From Rhizopus sp. PT2906 (Eukaryota; Mucoromycota; Mucoromycetes; Mucorales; Rhizopodaceae): a DNA stretch of 64,000 bases. Shown in pieces: positions 1-11,609 of this stretch. Positions within the stretch are counted from its first letter, which is position 1; each line of letters starts with the position of its first letter. The notes beneath the pieces were generated by a model. It did not search any database, was not told the DNA's origin, and was given only the letters and a program-made list of their open reading frames with translations. Made by a program: the position numbers and the translations under genes. The stretch covers positions 1 through 64,000 of the forward strand of contig JAMYHX010000185.1 in assembly GCA_025529335.1 (NCBI GenBank), in the 5' to 3' direction.

Positions 1-533
1 AAAAAATTGGTTGAACCCCGCCAGAATATCAAGTCACACTGATAACCCAGTTTTAAGTGGCCTTTTGTGGGATATTTCTTTTTATCTTTTATCGCAATAC
101 AACCTTGTTTCGAATATTTGGAACCAAAGGATAGTAATTTTACATAAACTTATTATGCAGTCGCAATTGGAAGCTAAAAATATGCATATATATATATATA
201 TATATATATACGTGCATGTGTTAGTGAGAAGAAAGAGAGAAAGGAAGGTCTGGCGATGAATCCCTTTCTTGTCATGCTGCAGATTGTTTAAATATGCTTT
301 TGATTGGTGGAAACACAAAGAGCATAGATTAACAATCATGCAGCTTATTGATCATGACAAGAAAATGAGCCTCAAGATCAAGATCAAAATTAGGAGAAAG
401 CTTGATTCTTTAAATAAGGCAAGATCACTCATTGCTACAAAGAGTACAATCATGCACTCTAAAAGGGAAAATGATCATATACGTTTGTGACTGCAAGCCT
501 AAATGCATAAATTACGCGCCTTTGTATGCTTAT

Positions 534-564
<31 letters not shown>

Positions 565-574
565 CTACTTCGTC
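1..574. other. Left-edge spacer with a TA repeat and a 27-T tract
   Basis: No convincing gene is seen. A (TA)n tract lies at about 185-210 and a run of 27 T at 537-563. The T run ends 12 bp before the start codon of the next gene, so it probably lies in its promoter or 5' leader. Short open frames here are low-complexity and overlap on both strands. Confidence 0.5.
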
Positions 575-1613
575 ATGTCAGAAGCCAACCCTTTGCAATT
601 CTCTACGCCAAAGGATGTGGCCGAAACATCACTGTTTTCCTTTCATCCACTCTTTTATCTGTACTTTATGTTGTGCTTTTTCTTTGTGCCATATCCACTC
701 TATCGATGGATCGCAACTAGATATAAATGGGAACTGAATACAAAATCAGTAGCGAGGCACTGTAGTGATATCATGCTAGGAATGAATTATGGGTTGATCC
801 TATTTACATTTGGAAATTACACCCATACCTTTAGGTTAGTTAAAGGCTCAAACAAAAAAGAGGGGGAATTTTACTGATCTACTTGGTTCCTGCCTTTAGT
901 TGGATTACTGTTGTTGCCTTTTACCCTTCCCTATTTGGCTATGGACTCATTGCTGAGCTTCCATTTGCGAAACAATCACTACCGAATATAAAGCATTGGC
1001 CCAAGGGTATGTGGGTTATCTTTCTTACTGCACTTGGGTAAAAAAAAAAAAAGAAAAGAAAAGCTCTTTTTTTTTCAATACACAATTAAATTAACGAGCA
1101 ATAGTGTCATTTTGGCTTTTGCGGGTGTTCACATCTATTTTGCATCACAGCTAGAGATGCCCTTTGTTGTCTACTACGTATGTTCCTTGCTGATCCCTAT
1201 TTTTTTCTTTGCAACGGCCTTTTTACTCAAAAAGGAAGTTAACCAAAATTGGCTCAGGACGTTCTACGTGACACGGATAAGCCGACGCCAAAGATTGGAC
1301 ACAGAAGACGGTCAGCCTAAAAATGACACGATACCCTCGCCATATGCTCATACCATTAGTATCCACCTTCATCATTGGCAAATATTTTATGTATTGGCAT
1401 TCTTTACAAGGTTGTATGATCTATCTAAAGAGTACAATGTATGACTTATTTTTAACTCTAGATTTACCCATCCTGTATCTCAAGTCGCAGCAGGAATTGT
1501 CATTGCTTGTTATATGCAAGGTATTTGTGCATGTAAGTCAAATTCAGGTCTGTTTCTCTATTTAGTTAACAATAATAGACGGCTACGATCACTTAGTCAA
1601 TGACAACATGTAA
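575..1613 (+). CDS. Polytopic membrane protein with an HLHHW motif, function unknown
   Basis: Five exons join in frame: 575-834, 900-1037, 1105-1410, 1462-1532 and 1579-1613, giving about 269 residues. The start is the first ATG after the T tract (MSEANPLQ). The product has six or seven hydrophobic segments (for example FYLYFMLCFFFVPYPLYRW and YYVCSLLIPIFFFATAFLL), a histidine-rich IHLHHWQIFYVLAFFTRF block before the last helix, and a C-terminal AYGYDHLVND tail. Such conserved HHW and glycine-aspartate ends suggest a real family rather than a chance frame, but I do not recognise it and assign no function. An alternative last acceptor at 1565 would give a different short tail; the chosen one keeps the conserved-looking tail. 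Its stop lies 22 bp from the stop of convergent AIP1, so their 3' UTRs must overlap. Confidence 0.72.
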
Positions 1614-1635
1614 TAACCTTTATTCAATAAACACA

Positions 1636-3817
1636 TTAAAACGCGATTTCCCAAACACGAACAGCTGCGTCTTGACCCACCGAGACGACAGTCAAGCTAT
1701 TTGTCTTTTTCAGGAATCTGACGCTGTTGACAGCATCAGCGTGCGCATTCTTGATAGTCACCTTTTCTCTAGGCTTCTCACGGTTCCAGACATAGATGTT
1801 GGTATCAATACTACCACTCACCAAGTAGTTGCCGCAGGGGGACCAGTTTAAGGAGGTAATTCTGCTTGTGTGGAACACCCAGCTTTGGATGACCGTCGTC
1901 TTGGTCTCGGTATCATACACAAAAATCTTGCCGACACTGTCTCCTACAGCGATCAAATTGAGTTCGGGATGAACGGCAAGTGCGGTGATGTTGCCCATGT
2001 TTTTGGAAAGCTCGCCTGTGGCTGTAAGCTGACCGCCTTCCAAACTATAGACACGCACTTTACTATCCGTCTATACACACATCAATAACCAGTCAAGGGT
2101 AGCATTAAGACTTTATCTCTTTAAGTACCTTTCCGCCCACATAAACTGTCTTGCTATCAGGGCTAATATCTGTTACTGAGGGCGTAAAGCCTGGTTTTTC
2201 GATTTGTCCGACCTTTTCCAAGTTTTCATTGTAGACATAGACTGCTTCTGGGGTTGCGACAACGATTGTCTTGTCTTTGGAGATAGCAGCCGAGGAAGGA
2301 AGGGAGCCTGTTGATGTTATCTTTTCACTTTTTTTTTTAATTAGAGAGAGGTTAAGTTTGAACAATGTATGGATAGTGTAGCATGTACCTAAGATGGCGT
2401 CCACTCGTAGATCCAAGACGCAACGTGTCATCCATGCCTATGGTGGCAAGCACATCGTCATGAGTAAGGACAGTAGTCACCTGGTTCTCATGACTTCCTT
2501 CAACAAAACAAGCTTCTGTGCGTTCTTGTTGACTATAGTCCCAGCTGTAGACGCGACCATCATAAGAACCAGTGAATAAAGTATCATGTTCTGATACAGA
2601 TAAGGCAGTGATTGCTTTAGCGTGTCCATCTACATGACGTGAGATATTACCGCTGTTCTTGTCCAGATAATGCAACTCGCCCGAGAGCGATGTAGTAATC
2701 AAATAGTCGCCTTTCCACAAGTTGCCCACCTGCTGATTGTTGACAGGATCTGAAGCCGAGTTAATCGTGAATGTACTAATATATATATATTTAGTCATTG
2801 CCCCCACTTCACATGCATCAGTATAAAGGCTTACTTGACGACTTTTTTTGCGCTAACATCCCAAATCTTTGCTGTACAATCTGCAGAGGAAGTCAAGATT
2901 TGGGTGCTATCGTCTGACCAAGAGAAGGCAAAGATGCCTCCAGTATGACCGTTCTCTATTTGAGAGAGTTCATCGACCTTATCTCCTGTTTTACCGTCAT
3001 AGACAAAGATTTTTCCATCCGCGCCTACACTGGCAAAGAGATCACCATTAGGCGAGAATTTAACATCATGTACAAATCGGCTATGGTCGCGAATTGTCTT
3101 TTCAAATTTGAAAGGTACGCCATGAAAAAAACTGACAGCCAAATCGTCCGAGGCGGTCACGGCACGGAAGGGACGCTGGTGTCGGATACTAACACTGTTG
3201 ATCACCTTGGTGTGGCCGGTGATCTCGCCTACGGAAGAGAGAGAGTCAAACATGAAGGCGTGACCGAAGCGTTCTTTGCCATCGCCTACAGCAATGATAC
3301 GCTTGCTTTCGCTGTCCCAGGCAAGATCTTTTATTTTACCAGAAACAGGTCGGATTTCACTCTTGAGAACGTGTTCTTCATTGATGGTGTCCCAGATACG
3401 GACATTACCCTGAGCATCTGTTTCGATCAAAGAGCTTAGTTTTTCTTTTTTTTTTTTTTTTGTTATTGTTTGTATAGTATACCTCCTGAGGCCATGTAGT
3501 AACCGCTTGGACTGAAACGTGCAACGGTCGTCTGTGCTTTGTGTCCGACATACTCGGTAGCAATAGAAGGGTTCTTTATAAAAATGTTTTATATTTTTAT
3601 CTCTCTTTAAGTGTAAATTATTACCTCCAAATCTCTAATGAAGACAGACCTTCCATTAGTATAAGCAAATGTCTTTCCCTTTGGGTCCGCTTCGAGCTTG
3701 ATAGATTCACCACGACTGGTATACGGAAGAGGGGCAAACGTGTATTCTAATAAAAATAAATATTTTGCTCTATTTCTTCCTTATAAATATATATTTACTT
3801 TTGGTGTAAGTAGGCAT
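1636..3817 (-). CDS. AIP1: Actin-interacting protein 1 (WDR1/Aip1), WD40 cofilin partner
   Basis: Seven exons on the minus strand: 3817-3799, 3746-3625, 3552-3483, 3417-2835, 2775-2389, 2327-2129 and 2070-1636, giving 604 residues, close to animal WDR1 (about 606). Aip1 binds cofilin-decorated actin filaments in the cytoplasm and promotes their disassembly. WD repeats are visible throughout: GNVRIWDT, VGEITGHTKVINSV, DHSRFVHDVKFSPNG, CTAKIWDVS, GMDDTLR, and the terminal VRVWEIAF. The N-terminal DPKGKTFAYTNGRSVFIRDLE region matches the start of the double propeller. I chose the ATG at 3817 (MPTYTKKYTF), which matches the family start; an in-frame ATG at 3862 would add 15 residues. The assignment is firm. 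Confidence 0.95.
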
Positions 3818-4995
3818 AAAGAACAACTTGATGTTTTCGCCACTGCCAAGCTCAGTTACCATATGAATTATTTAAGCGCCGATTCAATATATACACATAC
3901 GCACCGTTTTCTCTATACTTAAAAAAATGCATAATGACGTAGAGATAAAATGAGCGAAAGAAAGAAAGAGAGAGGGGAGTTGAAGCCAAGCTTATTAACG
4001 TGATGAATGTTTAATCACTTTATAATTTTAGGTGTTGGAGTTTTTTCTTTTTTTCAAAGGACGGCAAAGAAAAGGAAATGTCAAGTCTCACAAAGGCGCC
4101 CTGCGGAAACTGTGTAGATGAAGAGGCATCCGGGAGAAGACAACAACAGGGACAGATAAAGAGGTACGAGAGGTAGAGGGAACAGGATTGGCGGGTGTTT
4201 GTAGATGAGACAGAGTAACTCTCTCTACCGGAAACGTTCACTGGAAGGACAAGGAAGGGGACAAATGGGAGCGAATAGGGCAAAGACTGAGTTGTTATGC
4301 AATCATATCAGGCGTATGTGGATACAAAGGTGCAAACGTGACTTCTTTCTCACATTTTGGAAGAGAATGCGATGACATATTTTAATACATGATTGAGATG
4401 GTTGTGTTGTTAAGGGGATCATAGCATGAATTTTATTTTTAAGTTATTACCAAACATATTAGCCTTTTTTTCTATTTGAAAAAAATGCTACGATGATCTT
4501 TATGCGATTTAAATAAAAGCCTGGGAAAATAAAGACGAATATCCGCAGCATGAAGTGGTACCTTGGTTGCTTAGCTTGACTATCGGATATAAAGGATGAT
4601 TATTGGCTATAACCCCTTTATTCACATGACACCTGTCGTCATTTACTATTATTATTATTATTATTATTTTGATTATCTTTGAATCATATACTTTCTTCTT
4701 TCTAGCCAATCTTGTTTTCAATCGAATTCATTGGCTCAATTCGTTTGAGTCATTCTTGTATTGAATAAAGATAAAGAAAACAACAAAAAAGAAAACAAAC
4801 AGTTAAAGTCATGAGGACTTCAAAACAAAAGATAACAAAAAAAAAAAATAGTGATTGACATCCAATGACATTGTTTACTTCCAAATAAAGGCAAAACAGA
4901 TTTTTTGTATGTAGTTTATAACCATGCAATTTGAACTATAAATTCCTCTTTTTACCTTTATTTCTTTTTTCTTTTTATTTATTTACTTATTTAAA
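3818..4995. other. Divergent spacer between AIP1 and the fungalysin gene
   Basis: This 1.2-kb spacer holds the promoters of both flanking genes. An 87-codon open frame on the minus strand (4020-4283) is serine/proline-rich with no start context, intron or recognisable motif and is not called. A (TTA)n tract sits at about 4646-4668. Confidence 0.5.
4937..4942 (+). promoter_or_regulatory. TATA box of the fungalysin gene
   Basis: TATAAA lies 54 bp upstream of the fungalysin ATG, followed by a long pyrimidine-rich tract up to the start codon. This is the usual layout of a strongly inducible fungal promoter. The assignment rests on position and sequence only. Confidence 0.55.
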
Positions 4996-7041
4996 ATGAA
5001 GATTGGATTAGCTATTTTATGTTTATTTGCAAGTCAGGGCTTAGGTTCAATTCTCCCTGGTGATAGTAAAGTTCACTATCGTCTTGGTTTATCTCGTAGC
5101 TTTGGCCCTGATTTGGCACATAGAGAATACAAGTTATATGATACTGTCGGTAATTTCCAAGGGACTAAGCGATCTGAATTAAATGCAGAAGAAATTGCTA
5201 TCGAATTTGCAAAAAGAGAGTTAACAACAAGTGATTTCATCGTCCAAAGTTCATATAAAACAGATCTTAATGGTGTGACGCATGTTTATTTACGTCAAAT
5301 CGTAAATGGACTCGAAGTGTTTAATGGCAACATCAACATCAATGTCGATCGTTCTGGTCAAATTATCTCAGCTGGTAACTCATTTGCTCCCACCAAATCA
5401 TCAACTTCTTTCTTCAACCAATTCATCTTTTCTTCTCCGTCATCATTCTTTAATGAACCAAAGAACGTCATTCCTCCTCAGGACGCAATTCTGTCCCTTG
5501 TTTCTTTTGTCAAAGGGGGTCATCCAGTCGATCCAAATGAATTTGTTCAACTCAATTCATTCAAGGACCCCAATGTAATGATGTTTGAAAATGTACCCTA
5601 TGCTGAATCTCCTGTCGAGGTCAAACAAGGTTATCTTCAACTAGATAATGGTCAACTTCAACTTGTTTGGGATATTCAATATGAACTACAGGATAATTGG
5701 TACAATGGCCATGTGAATGCTTATGATGGCACAGTCATCAGTCTAATCGATTGGGTCTCTTCTGCTTCCTATAAAGTCATTCCCTTTGGCATAAATGATC
5801 CCACTGAATCTTCACGAATCTTACTCAAGAACCCCCAAGACTCCTGGGCAAGTCCGTACGGCTGGCACGTTCAAGGCATTCAGGGTCAAGGCGCTCAACC
5901 ATTCAATGTGACCATAGGCAATAACGCCTACACGCATACAAATCCTGATGGTGGTAACAACTGGGAGAATAATTACCGTCCAACCGGTCAATTGGACTCA
6001 GATGATGATATCACCTTTGACTATGAAGCTGATTTCGATACTCAGGAACCTGTTGAATATCAAGACGCTGCTGTTACTAACCTCTTTTACTGGTGTAACG
6101 TTGCCCATGACTTCTTCCATCGATACGGATTTGACGAAAAGGCTGGTAACTTTCAACAGAGTAACTTGGGCCGTGGTCGTGAGAAGGATAATGGTGAGAA
6201 CGACGCAGTCATTGCCAATGCTCAAGATGGATCAGGTAGAAATAATGCCAACTTTGCTACCCCTCCTGACGGCAAACATGGCAAGATGAGAATGTACATC
6301 TGGGACCAGACAAGCCCTATGCGCGATGGTGACTTTGAAAGCGGTATTGTCATCCACGAATATACCCACGGTGTATCCATCCGTCTGACTGGTGGTCCTG
6401 CCAACTCAAACTGTCTCAATTGGAACGAAGCAGGAGGCATGGGTGAAGGATGGGGCGATTTCATTGCGACGGTCATTCGTATGAAAAAGGAGTACACGCG
6501 TGATATCGATTTTAGCATGGGCAATTATGCAAATGGTGGTGAAGGTATTCGTAAATACAAGTACTCTACCTCTATGAAGACAAACCCAAGCACTTACAAG
6601 ATCATGGACCGATTTGACTATTGGGGTGTTCATGCAAAGGGTGAAGTATGGGCCGAAATGCTTTATGAAGTCTACTGGAATCTTGTTGATCTTCTTGGCT
6701 TCACACCTGACTGGTTCCCACCCGCACCTGAGGATACATTCAAGACGGCCATGGACTCAGATGATCTTCAAAAAGTTCGTGATCATATCACATCATACGG
6801 TAATACACTTGCTGTTCAGTTGGTGATGGACGGACTGAAGTTGCAGCCATGTAGTCCTACCTTTGTCGATGCTCGTGATGCCATCCTGCAAGCTGAGCAA
6901 CAGTTGACCGGAGGAAAGTACTATTGTGATATCTATAGAGCATTTGCAAAACGTGGTCTAGGTGTTGGTGCTAAAGTCACTCAGAGAGGCTGGCTGGAAC
7001 AACGTACAGAAAGTTTCGAACTTCCTTCTACCTGTCAATAG
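4996..7041 (+). CDS. Secreted fungalysin metallopeptidase (peptidase family M36)
   Basis: An intronless gene of 681 residues. The first 17 or so residues form a signal peptide (MKIGLAILCLFASQGLG). An N-terminal propeptide with the fungalysin/thermolysin (FTP) fold follows (about 50-200) and keeps the enzyme latent during secretion. The catalytic domain carries the zinc motif HEYTH (H454, E455, H458), with the third zinc ligand Glu484 in GMGEGWGDF, 26 residues after H458 as in the family. The enzyme digests extracellular protein for nutrition. Lack of introns contrasts with every large neighbour and is common for fungal secreted proteases. A TATA box sits 54 bp upstream. Ends in STCQ, with cysteines that may pair. 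Assignment is firm; the in vivo substrate is not known. Confidence 0.97.
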   Translation: MKIGLAILCLFASQGLGSILPGDSKVHYRLGLSRSFGPDLAHREYKLYDTVGNFQGTKRSELNAEEIAIEFAKRELTTSDFIVQSSYKTDLNGVTHVYLRQIVNGLEVFNGNININVDRSGQIISAGNSFAPTKSSTSFFNQFIFSSPSSFFNEPKNVIPPQDAILSLVSFVKGGHPVDPNEFVQLNSFKDPNVMMFENVPYAESPVEVKQGYLQLDNGQLQLVWDIQYELQDNWYNGHVNAYDGTVISLIDWVSSASYKVIPFGINDPTESSRILLKNPQDSWASPYGWHVQGIQGQGAQPFNVTIGNNAYTHTNPDGGNNWENNYRPTGQLDSDDDITFDYEADFDTQEPVEYQDAAVTNLFYWCNVAHDFFHRYGFDEKAGNFQQSNLGRGREKDNGENDAVIANAQDGSGRNNANFATPPDGKHGKMRMYIWDQTSPMRDGDFESGIVIHEYTHGVSIRLTGGPANSNCLNWNEAGGMGEGWGDFIATVIRMKKEYTRDIDFSMGNYANGGEGIRKYKYSTSMKTNPSTYKIMDRFDYWGVHAKGEVWAEMLYEVYWNLVDLLGFTPDWFPPAPEDTFKTAMDSDDLQKVRDHITSYGNTLAVQLVMDGLKLQPCSPTFVDARDAILQAEQQLTGGKYYCDIYRAFAKRGLGVGAKVTQRGWLEQRTESFELPSTCQ

Positions 7042-7114
7042 AGAGAGAAAGAGAAATCGTTATCATACATACGTTTTGTATGTAATATTTTTATGTTAAA
7101 TAAACCTTTATTAT

Positions 7115-9682
7115 TTATGAAATATCCATAGTTGATACACTATTGTTATTGTTATTCGTATTGGTAGTATTAGTGATATTGGTATTCACATTGGTAACAT
7201 TCATTGCTACACTATTAGAAGCATTATTGCTATTGTTATTATTATTAGTAGTAACTGTGTTGTTTGTAGATGCTGATGAGGAGGTATCCATTGAAACTGT
7301 AGCATAAGCAGGCAAACTAAAGTAAGTTCCCACATCAGCAATTCTTGTAAGATCAGCCAGCATGGTCACTATTTCTGCAGTAACATAAATATTTTCAGGC
7401 AAACTAGGCGTTGATGTAGGAAATGACTTGGAAAAGCAAAGTTTATAAGCAGTTCTTCATGACTCCTTTTTACATACCTTTTCATCTTTGAAGGAAGAAT
7501 GGTATCTCAATATAAATCCACAAAGTACAAATCGAACAATAAAATGGTACAAGAAATCGTCTGTCATGAACCGCTTCACACTCTTATCCACGGCCGCATC
7601 CATCAGAAGCAACTGACCGATCGTCTTTTCCATCATCGACACCTTTTGCACGCACTCGTCCCATTTTTGTTGATCGAGATTGCCGATATCTGAAACAGAG
7701 CAGAACCCAAGTAATGGTGTGTGCAGGAACAAAGTGAAGAGACTGCCTATTTCGCTCTTATCCTGTACGGACGAGGGATACTCTGTTGGCGACATGAGAC
7801 ACATGAATGGTTGACCAAATATGCTAGGCATGTTTTTAAATGCGATACTGTAATCGCTATCAATAATTAAGAACAGAGGTTTTCGAGTAAATGGGATGAG
7901 GTCTGCCGGATGTAGACAGTGAACTGATGGAACTTCTGTATGCTTGGGTGCTGATGCACTCCCAGAAGATATACCTACGCCGCCACCTACGGCTACACTA
8001 CCTACAGCCGCTGCTGTCCCCGCCATGGATGTGGATAACCCACTAGTTGTAGCGCCAACAGCCGCTCCAGTGCCTGATCCTGTATTGGAAGAACCGGGAT
8101 GTATACTATTTCCTGCTGCTATTGATGACGAGGGCGCATTACCGACAGGAGAACCGGCTGTCATTGTGCCACTGGTCCCAGGGTTACCAAGGCTTGCATT
8201 GCTCGACGAAGGAATGGCTGTGCCTTGAGCTGTATTGGTCGTGTTTGATGCATGGTTACGATGATCTCCTTTATGCCGCTGGCTTGTCATTACGCCTCCG
8301 CCAAAGCCCGGAAGCATCTGATCTGAATATCCACAGCCGTCAGCCGAGAGATAGAGCATCAGCGCACTGTGGTCTCCTGTATCCTTGAAGGCAGCCGAGA
8401 TATAGACCAATAACTGGCTGAGCGAGGGTCGGTAGAGCAGGTACTTGTGTGGATTCGGCCGTTTGGGCTTATCGCTCGATAAGAAAGGTTCTCTTTCCAA
8501 CGACTGAAGCATACGGTACATGTCCAAGGTGAGCTCAGAAAATTTGATCTGCTTTTGGTAATTTCCGACCAGAATGGTCTCTTGAAGCCTCAGTTTTTCG
8601 CCTGGTCTCTCTTCGATACTGTGCCTTAGTCTGTGTTCGATTTTATCCGGGGTCTTGTCGAGATTGATAGGAACTAGTTTCTTTTCTGCTTCTGTAAATG
8701 TACTCACTTCTTCCAACACCATTTGCCATTCCTTTGCATCAGGTGGCTTGAAGCTCTTGATATATTCTTCAACAAGACCCTCCAATTCGCTAATGAGCTT
8801 TTGAACGCTTCCGTTTCGGTTAAGTAATAAACAGACGATAATAAATCGTGCATAGTATCTCATCTTTTTGATCATCAAAGCTGAGCTACATATAAAATGA
8901 ATAAACGTATCCTCAAGGTCGCTTCTCTTACTTTTTTACTTCTAGGACGTCTTTAAAGTATTGCCTTTCATGGATAGCTTCGTAAAAGACGTAGGCTTCA
9001 TGCAAATAATTGGTTTCGCTTGTCCTTAAGCTTACATAATAAACCTTAATTTCTCTCTAGTATAAACAATCTCTCTCTCTCTCTCTCTACACTTACTAGT
9101 AATGATAATACAGTTGTCCAATCTTGCTTGCGATCTCACCTACTTCCCATCGCTTTAATCCATAATTAGCCTTATCTTCTAATATAGGTCGATGTGTCTG
9201 TTGAAACTTCCACAGTTTTGTATAGACTTCAAAAGTCTTTTCAAAATACTATAGACAATAAGAGACCTGACAGTAATAAATGGATTTTTTTTTTTCTTAC
9301 GGGCCTCCATTGTCGATGACTCCCAGTTGGAGGCAAGTCTCGTAGTCCACTAAACAGACTTTGACTCTTTTCCAACAGATACTGAAACTCCTCTACAAGC
9401 TTTTGATTCCGCATCGTTTGTTCTTCACTCTCTGCATTATTTGTTACTGACACAGCCTGTTCTCTCTGTTGCTTTTCAGTTGCTGCACTGTTATTGACAT
9501 TTTGTGTAGCAGCAGCAGAGGTAGTAGCAGTTGTTGCAGTTGTCGTATTTGAAATGGTAGTTTGTAAGGAATCTAGTGAATGTAAGTCCGTTTGTTATAA
9601 ATTCTCTCTTTCCTTTACCCATCGACTTCATATTTGATAGCTCTCCTTGTGATGCATTTTCAAGTTTTTTATGTTGATCCAT
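7115..9682 (-). CDS. SCAI: SCAI family protein (suppressor of cancer cell invasion homologue)
   Basis: Six exons: 9682-9619, 9572-9301, 9248-9097, 9030-8932, 8885-7478 and 7426-7115, giving 768 residues. Animal SCAI is a nuclear cofactor that represses MRTF/SRF transcription and also acts in DNA-break repair; the fungal role is unknown. Family signatures are clear: YFEKTFEVYTKLWKFQQ, GLKRWEVGEIASKIGQLYYH, MRYYARFIIVCLLL, IKFSELTLDMYRMLQSLE, NPHKYLLYRPSLSQL, and CLHPADLIPFTRKPLFLIID. The protein is lengthened by an Ala/Ser/Gly/Thr-rich insert encoded at about 7945-8250 and by Asn/Thr-rich low-complexity sequence at both ends (the tail is encoded at 7118-7300). The start at 9682 (MDQHKK) is the best-supported one; an in-frame ATG lies further upstream. 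Confidence 0.92.
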
Positions 9683-10525
9683 TCCGGAAAGTTGCTCAGC
9701 AGAGAAAAAAGAAAGTTTGGCTTTTCTTATGCGAGGAACGTGGATTGAATGCATAAATTTAAAGGCCGAATACAAGCAAAATGTGCCACGCCCTTGAGTG
9801 TTTTTACATACAGATTTGAGGGAACGAATATGTTGATCTGTGGTAATTCGTCTAAACCAGAATTAGAGTGCATGTAAAATAGATATGGGCATAGTTAACC
9901 TTGATTCATCCCCAACATCTGAGACTAGCGCCACGGTTTCTTTTTTCTAGTGAAATTAGATTCGCTATTTTTATTTAGGAAGTTGCACATGACTTCTGCC
10001 ACATTAGGCACGCGTGAGTCAAGTTATGCTTATGTGAGTCGAGTATTCTAGTTACAAGTATTATTACAAGTTTCTATTTTAGTCTTTCTCTCTCTTTTGA
10101 TATAAATAATATAAGCATCATAAACACGTCAATGCCACAGGACGCCAAACGTAAAGCGACACACATGCACACACACAGAATGAGTGACACCGCGGAAACG
10201 GTCTCAATCAATAGATGAAAGGTTGTTCATTTTAGATAACGTCCAATCGGATCACTATTTTCTGAAGCAAATAGTCATCATCTCTTTACATTTGATAAAG
10301 GCACTATCTTTAAAAAGGTTCATTTAGTGCAAGGTGAAGCATAATTTACAGTTTATTATAATGTTCTTGTAAACATATACACACATATATATATAAATAT
10401 ATACATAAAAGATGACATATATATATAATCCATACAAAGGGGGGAGGGGAAGAGAAGAGAAGGGGGGTAAGTCATAAGTGGGGGAATATGAAATGAGTGT
10501 GAATTGTATATAAATAAAGGCGAGA
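9683..10525. other. Spacer between SCAI and the Ecl1-like gene
   Basis: No gene is supported. The stretch contains short TA repeats at 10374-10430 and a G-rich patch at 10440-10480. Part of it must be the promoter of SCAI and part the 3' end of the next gene. Confidence 0.5.
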
Positions 10526-10895
10526 TTAAGATGTGGTACGTGTAACACGGAATTGTGTGCCTTTATCGTCGCATGAACAAGAGTAAATGGAGGATACATC
10601 AGATAGGGAAGATGAAACTGAACTTGCAGATGATAGTGACTGTACTAGTGGATATGGTCTATACGCTTTATATGCTAATGTGGGTCGTCGATGATACGAA
10701 AAGTATGAATCATGAATAATATTAGTTGTTGTTGGATATGGGTCATCTTTAGATGCTTCATTTGACTGACAAGAAACTGAACAAAATGCCATATTCTATA
10801 ATAATAAAAAGTTAGCCTATTGCTTTTTATATCGAATATGAGTTTACATCATCAGCAAGTCTCTTTTCACAATATAAGCAATAGTTCATTTCCAT
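10526..10895 (-). CDS. Ecl1-like small zinc-binding protein (life-span regulator family)
   Basis: Two exons, 10895-10848 (48 nt) and 10795-10526, give about 105 residues. The short first exon encodes MEMNYCLYCEKRLADD and the second begins NMAFCSVSCQSNEA, so splicing assembles a compact C-x2-C ... C-x3-C cluster. This matches the pattern of the Ecl1/2/3 zinc-binding family, small fungal regulators that prolong chronological life span and respond to nutrient stress in fission yeast. The rest is Ser/Tyr-rich and ends FRVTRTTS. Without the first exon the gene would look like an unrecognisable 88-residue frame. The splice sites (GTAAAC ... TATTATAG, 52-bp intron) keep the frame. The family call rests on the cysteine pattern from memory; an unrelated small zinc protein is possible. 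Confidence 0.62.
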
Positions 10896-11609
10896 TGTCG
10901 TTACAAAAATAATAATATAAAAAAGAGAAAAAGAGAAAAGGGGTGAGAAATTACAAAGTTAAAAGATAACCAAAAGGGCCAAAAAGATAGGATGACCTAA
11001 ACTGTCTGAGCGAGTCACATAGCTTTCTCTCTTTCTCTTTCTCTCTCTCCTCCTCTCTCTCTCCCTCTCTCTTTTTCTCTTTCTGTTTCTTTCTCTCAAA
11101 CACTTTATTATCTCTCTTTCTCACGCGTACAGTTTCATTTTTTCTTTTATTCTTTTCTTTTTTGTGTCTTGTTTCCCTCTTTTTGAGTTCGCGTTAAATG
11201 TAAACAAAAAATGTAACTGATCGCGCATACGCGTATATAGTGTTTATTTATGCTTTGTATGTATTGTAACAGATCTACCCCATATTTGTCAATGGCACAT
11301 AAACATTATTATTATTAGAAAAAGGACATTTCTTATATACAAAAACTATTTGCAGATCCATCATTTTTATCTTGTTCGTCACTTCTAAACTTGTCCTTTA
11401 ATAAAATAAAAAGTGAGTGGATTATTTTAAAAAGGTCATGATTGGTTCTCATGAGGAAACACAAAAGAGGGGGGAAATAAAGAAATTCCACTATAAAGCT
11501 TATCGTCACGAGGGATCATAAATAAAAGGGCCCCCTTTTTATTTATTTTTGTTGCAAATGATCAAAAGAGTAACACAACAAGAATCCATGTGAAGCCATC
11601 AGATGAAGT
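10896..11609. other. Spacer rich in CT tracts
   Basis: No gene is seen. About 11020-11170 is an almost pure pyrimidine region (CT/CTTT repeats), as often found upstream of transcription starts in these genomes; it lies about 130 bp upstream of the Ecl1-like start on the minus strand. The remainder is AT-rich. Confidence 0.5.

Noticed and set aside
2945..3439. 164-codon plus-strand frame
   Set aside because: It lies entirely antisense to the WD repeats of AIP1, which is certain; it is a shadow frame.
4020..4283. 87-codon minus-strand frame in the AIP1/fungalysin spacer
   Set aside because: Low-complexity Ser/Pro/Leu composition, no plausible splice partner and no recognisable motif.
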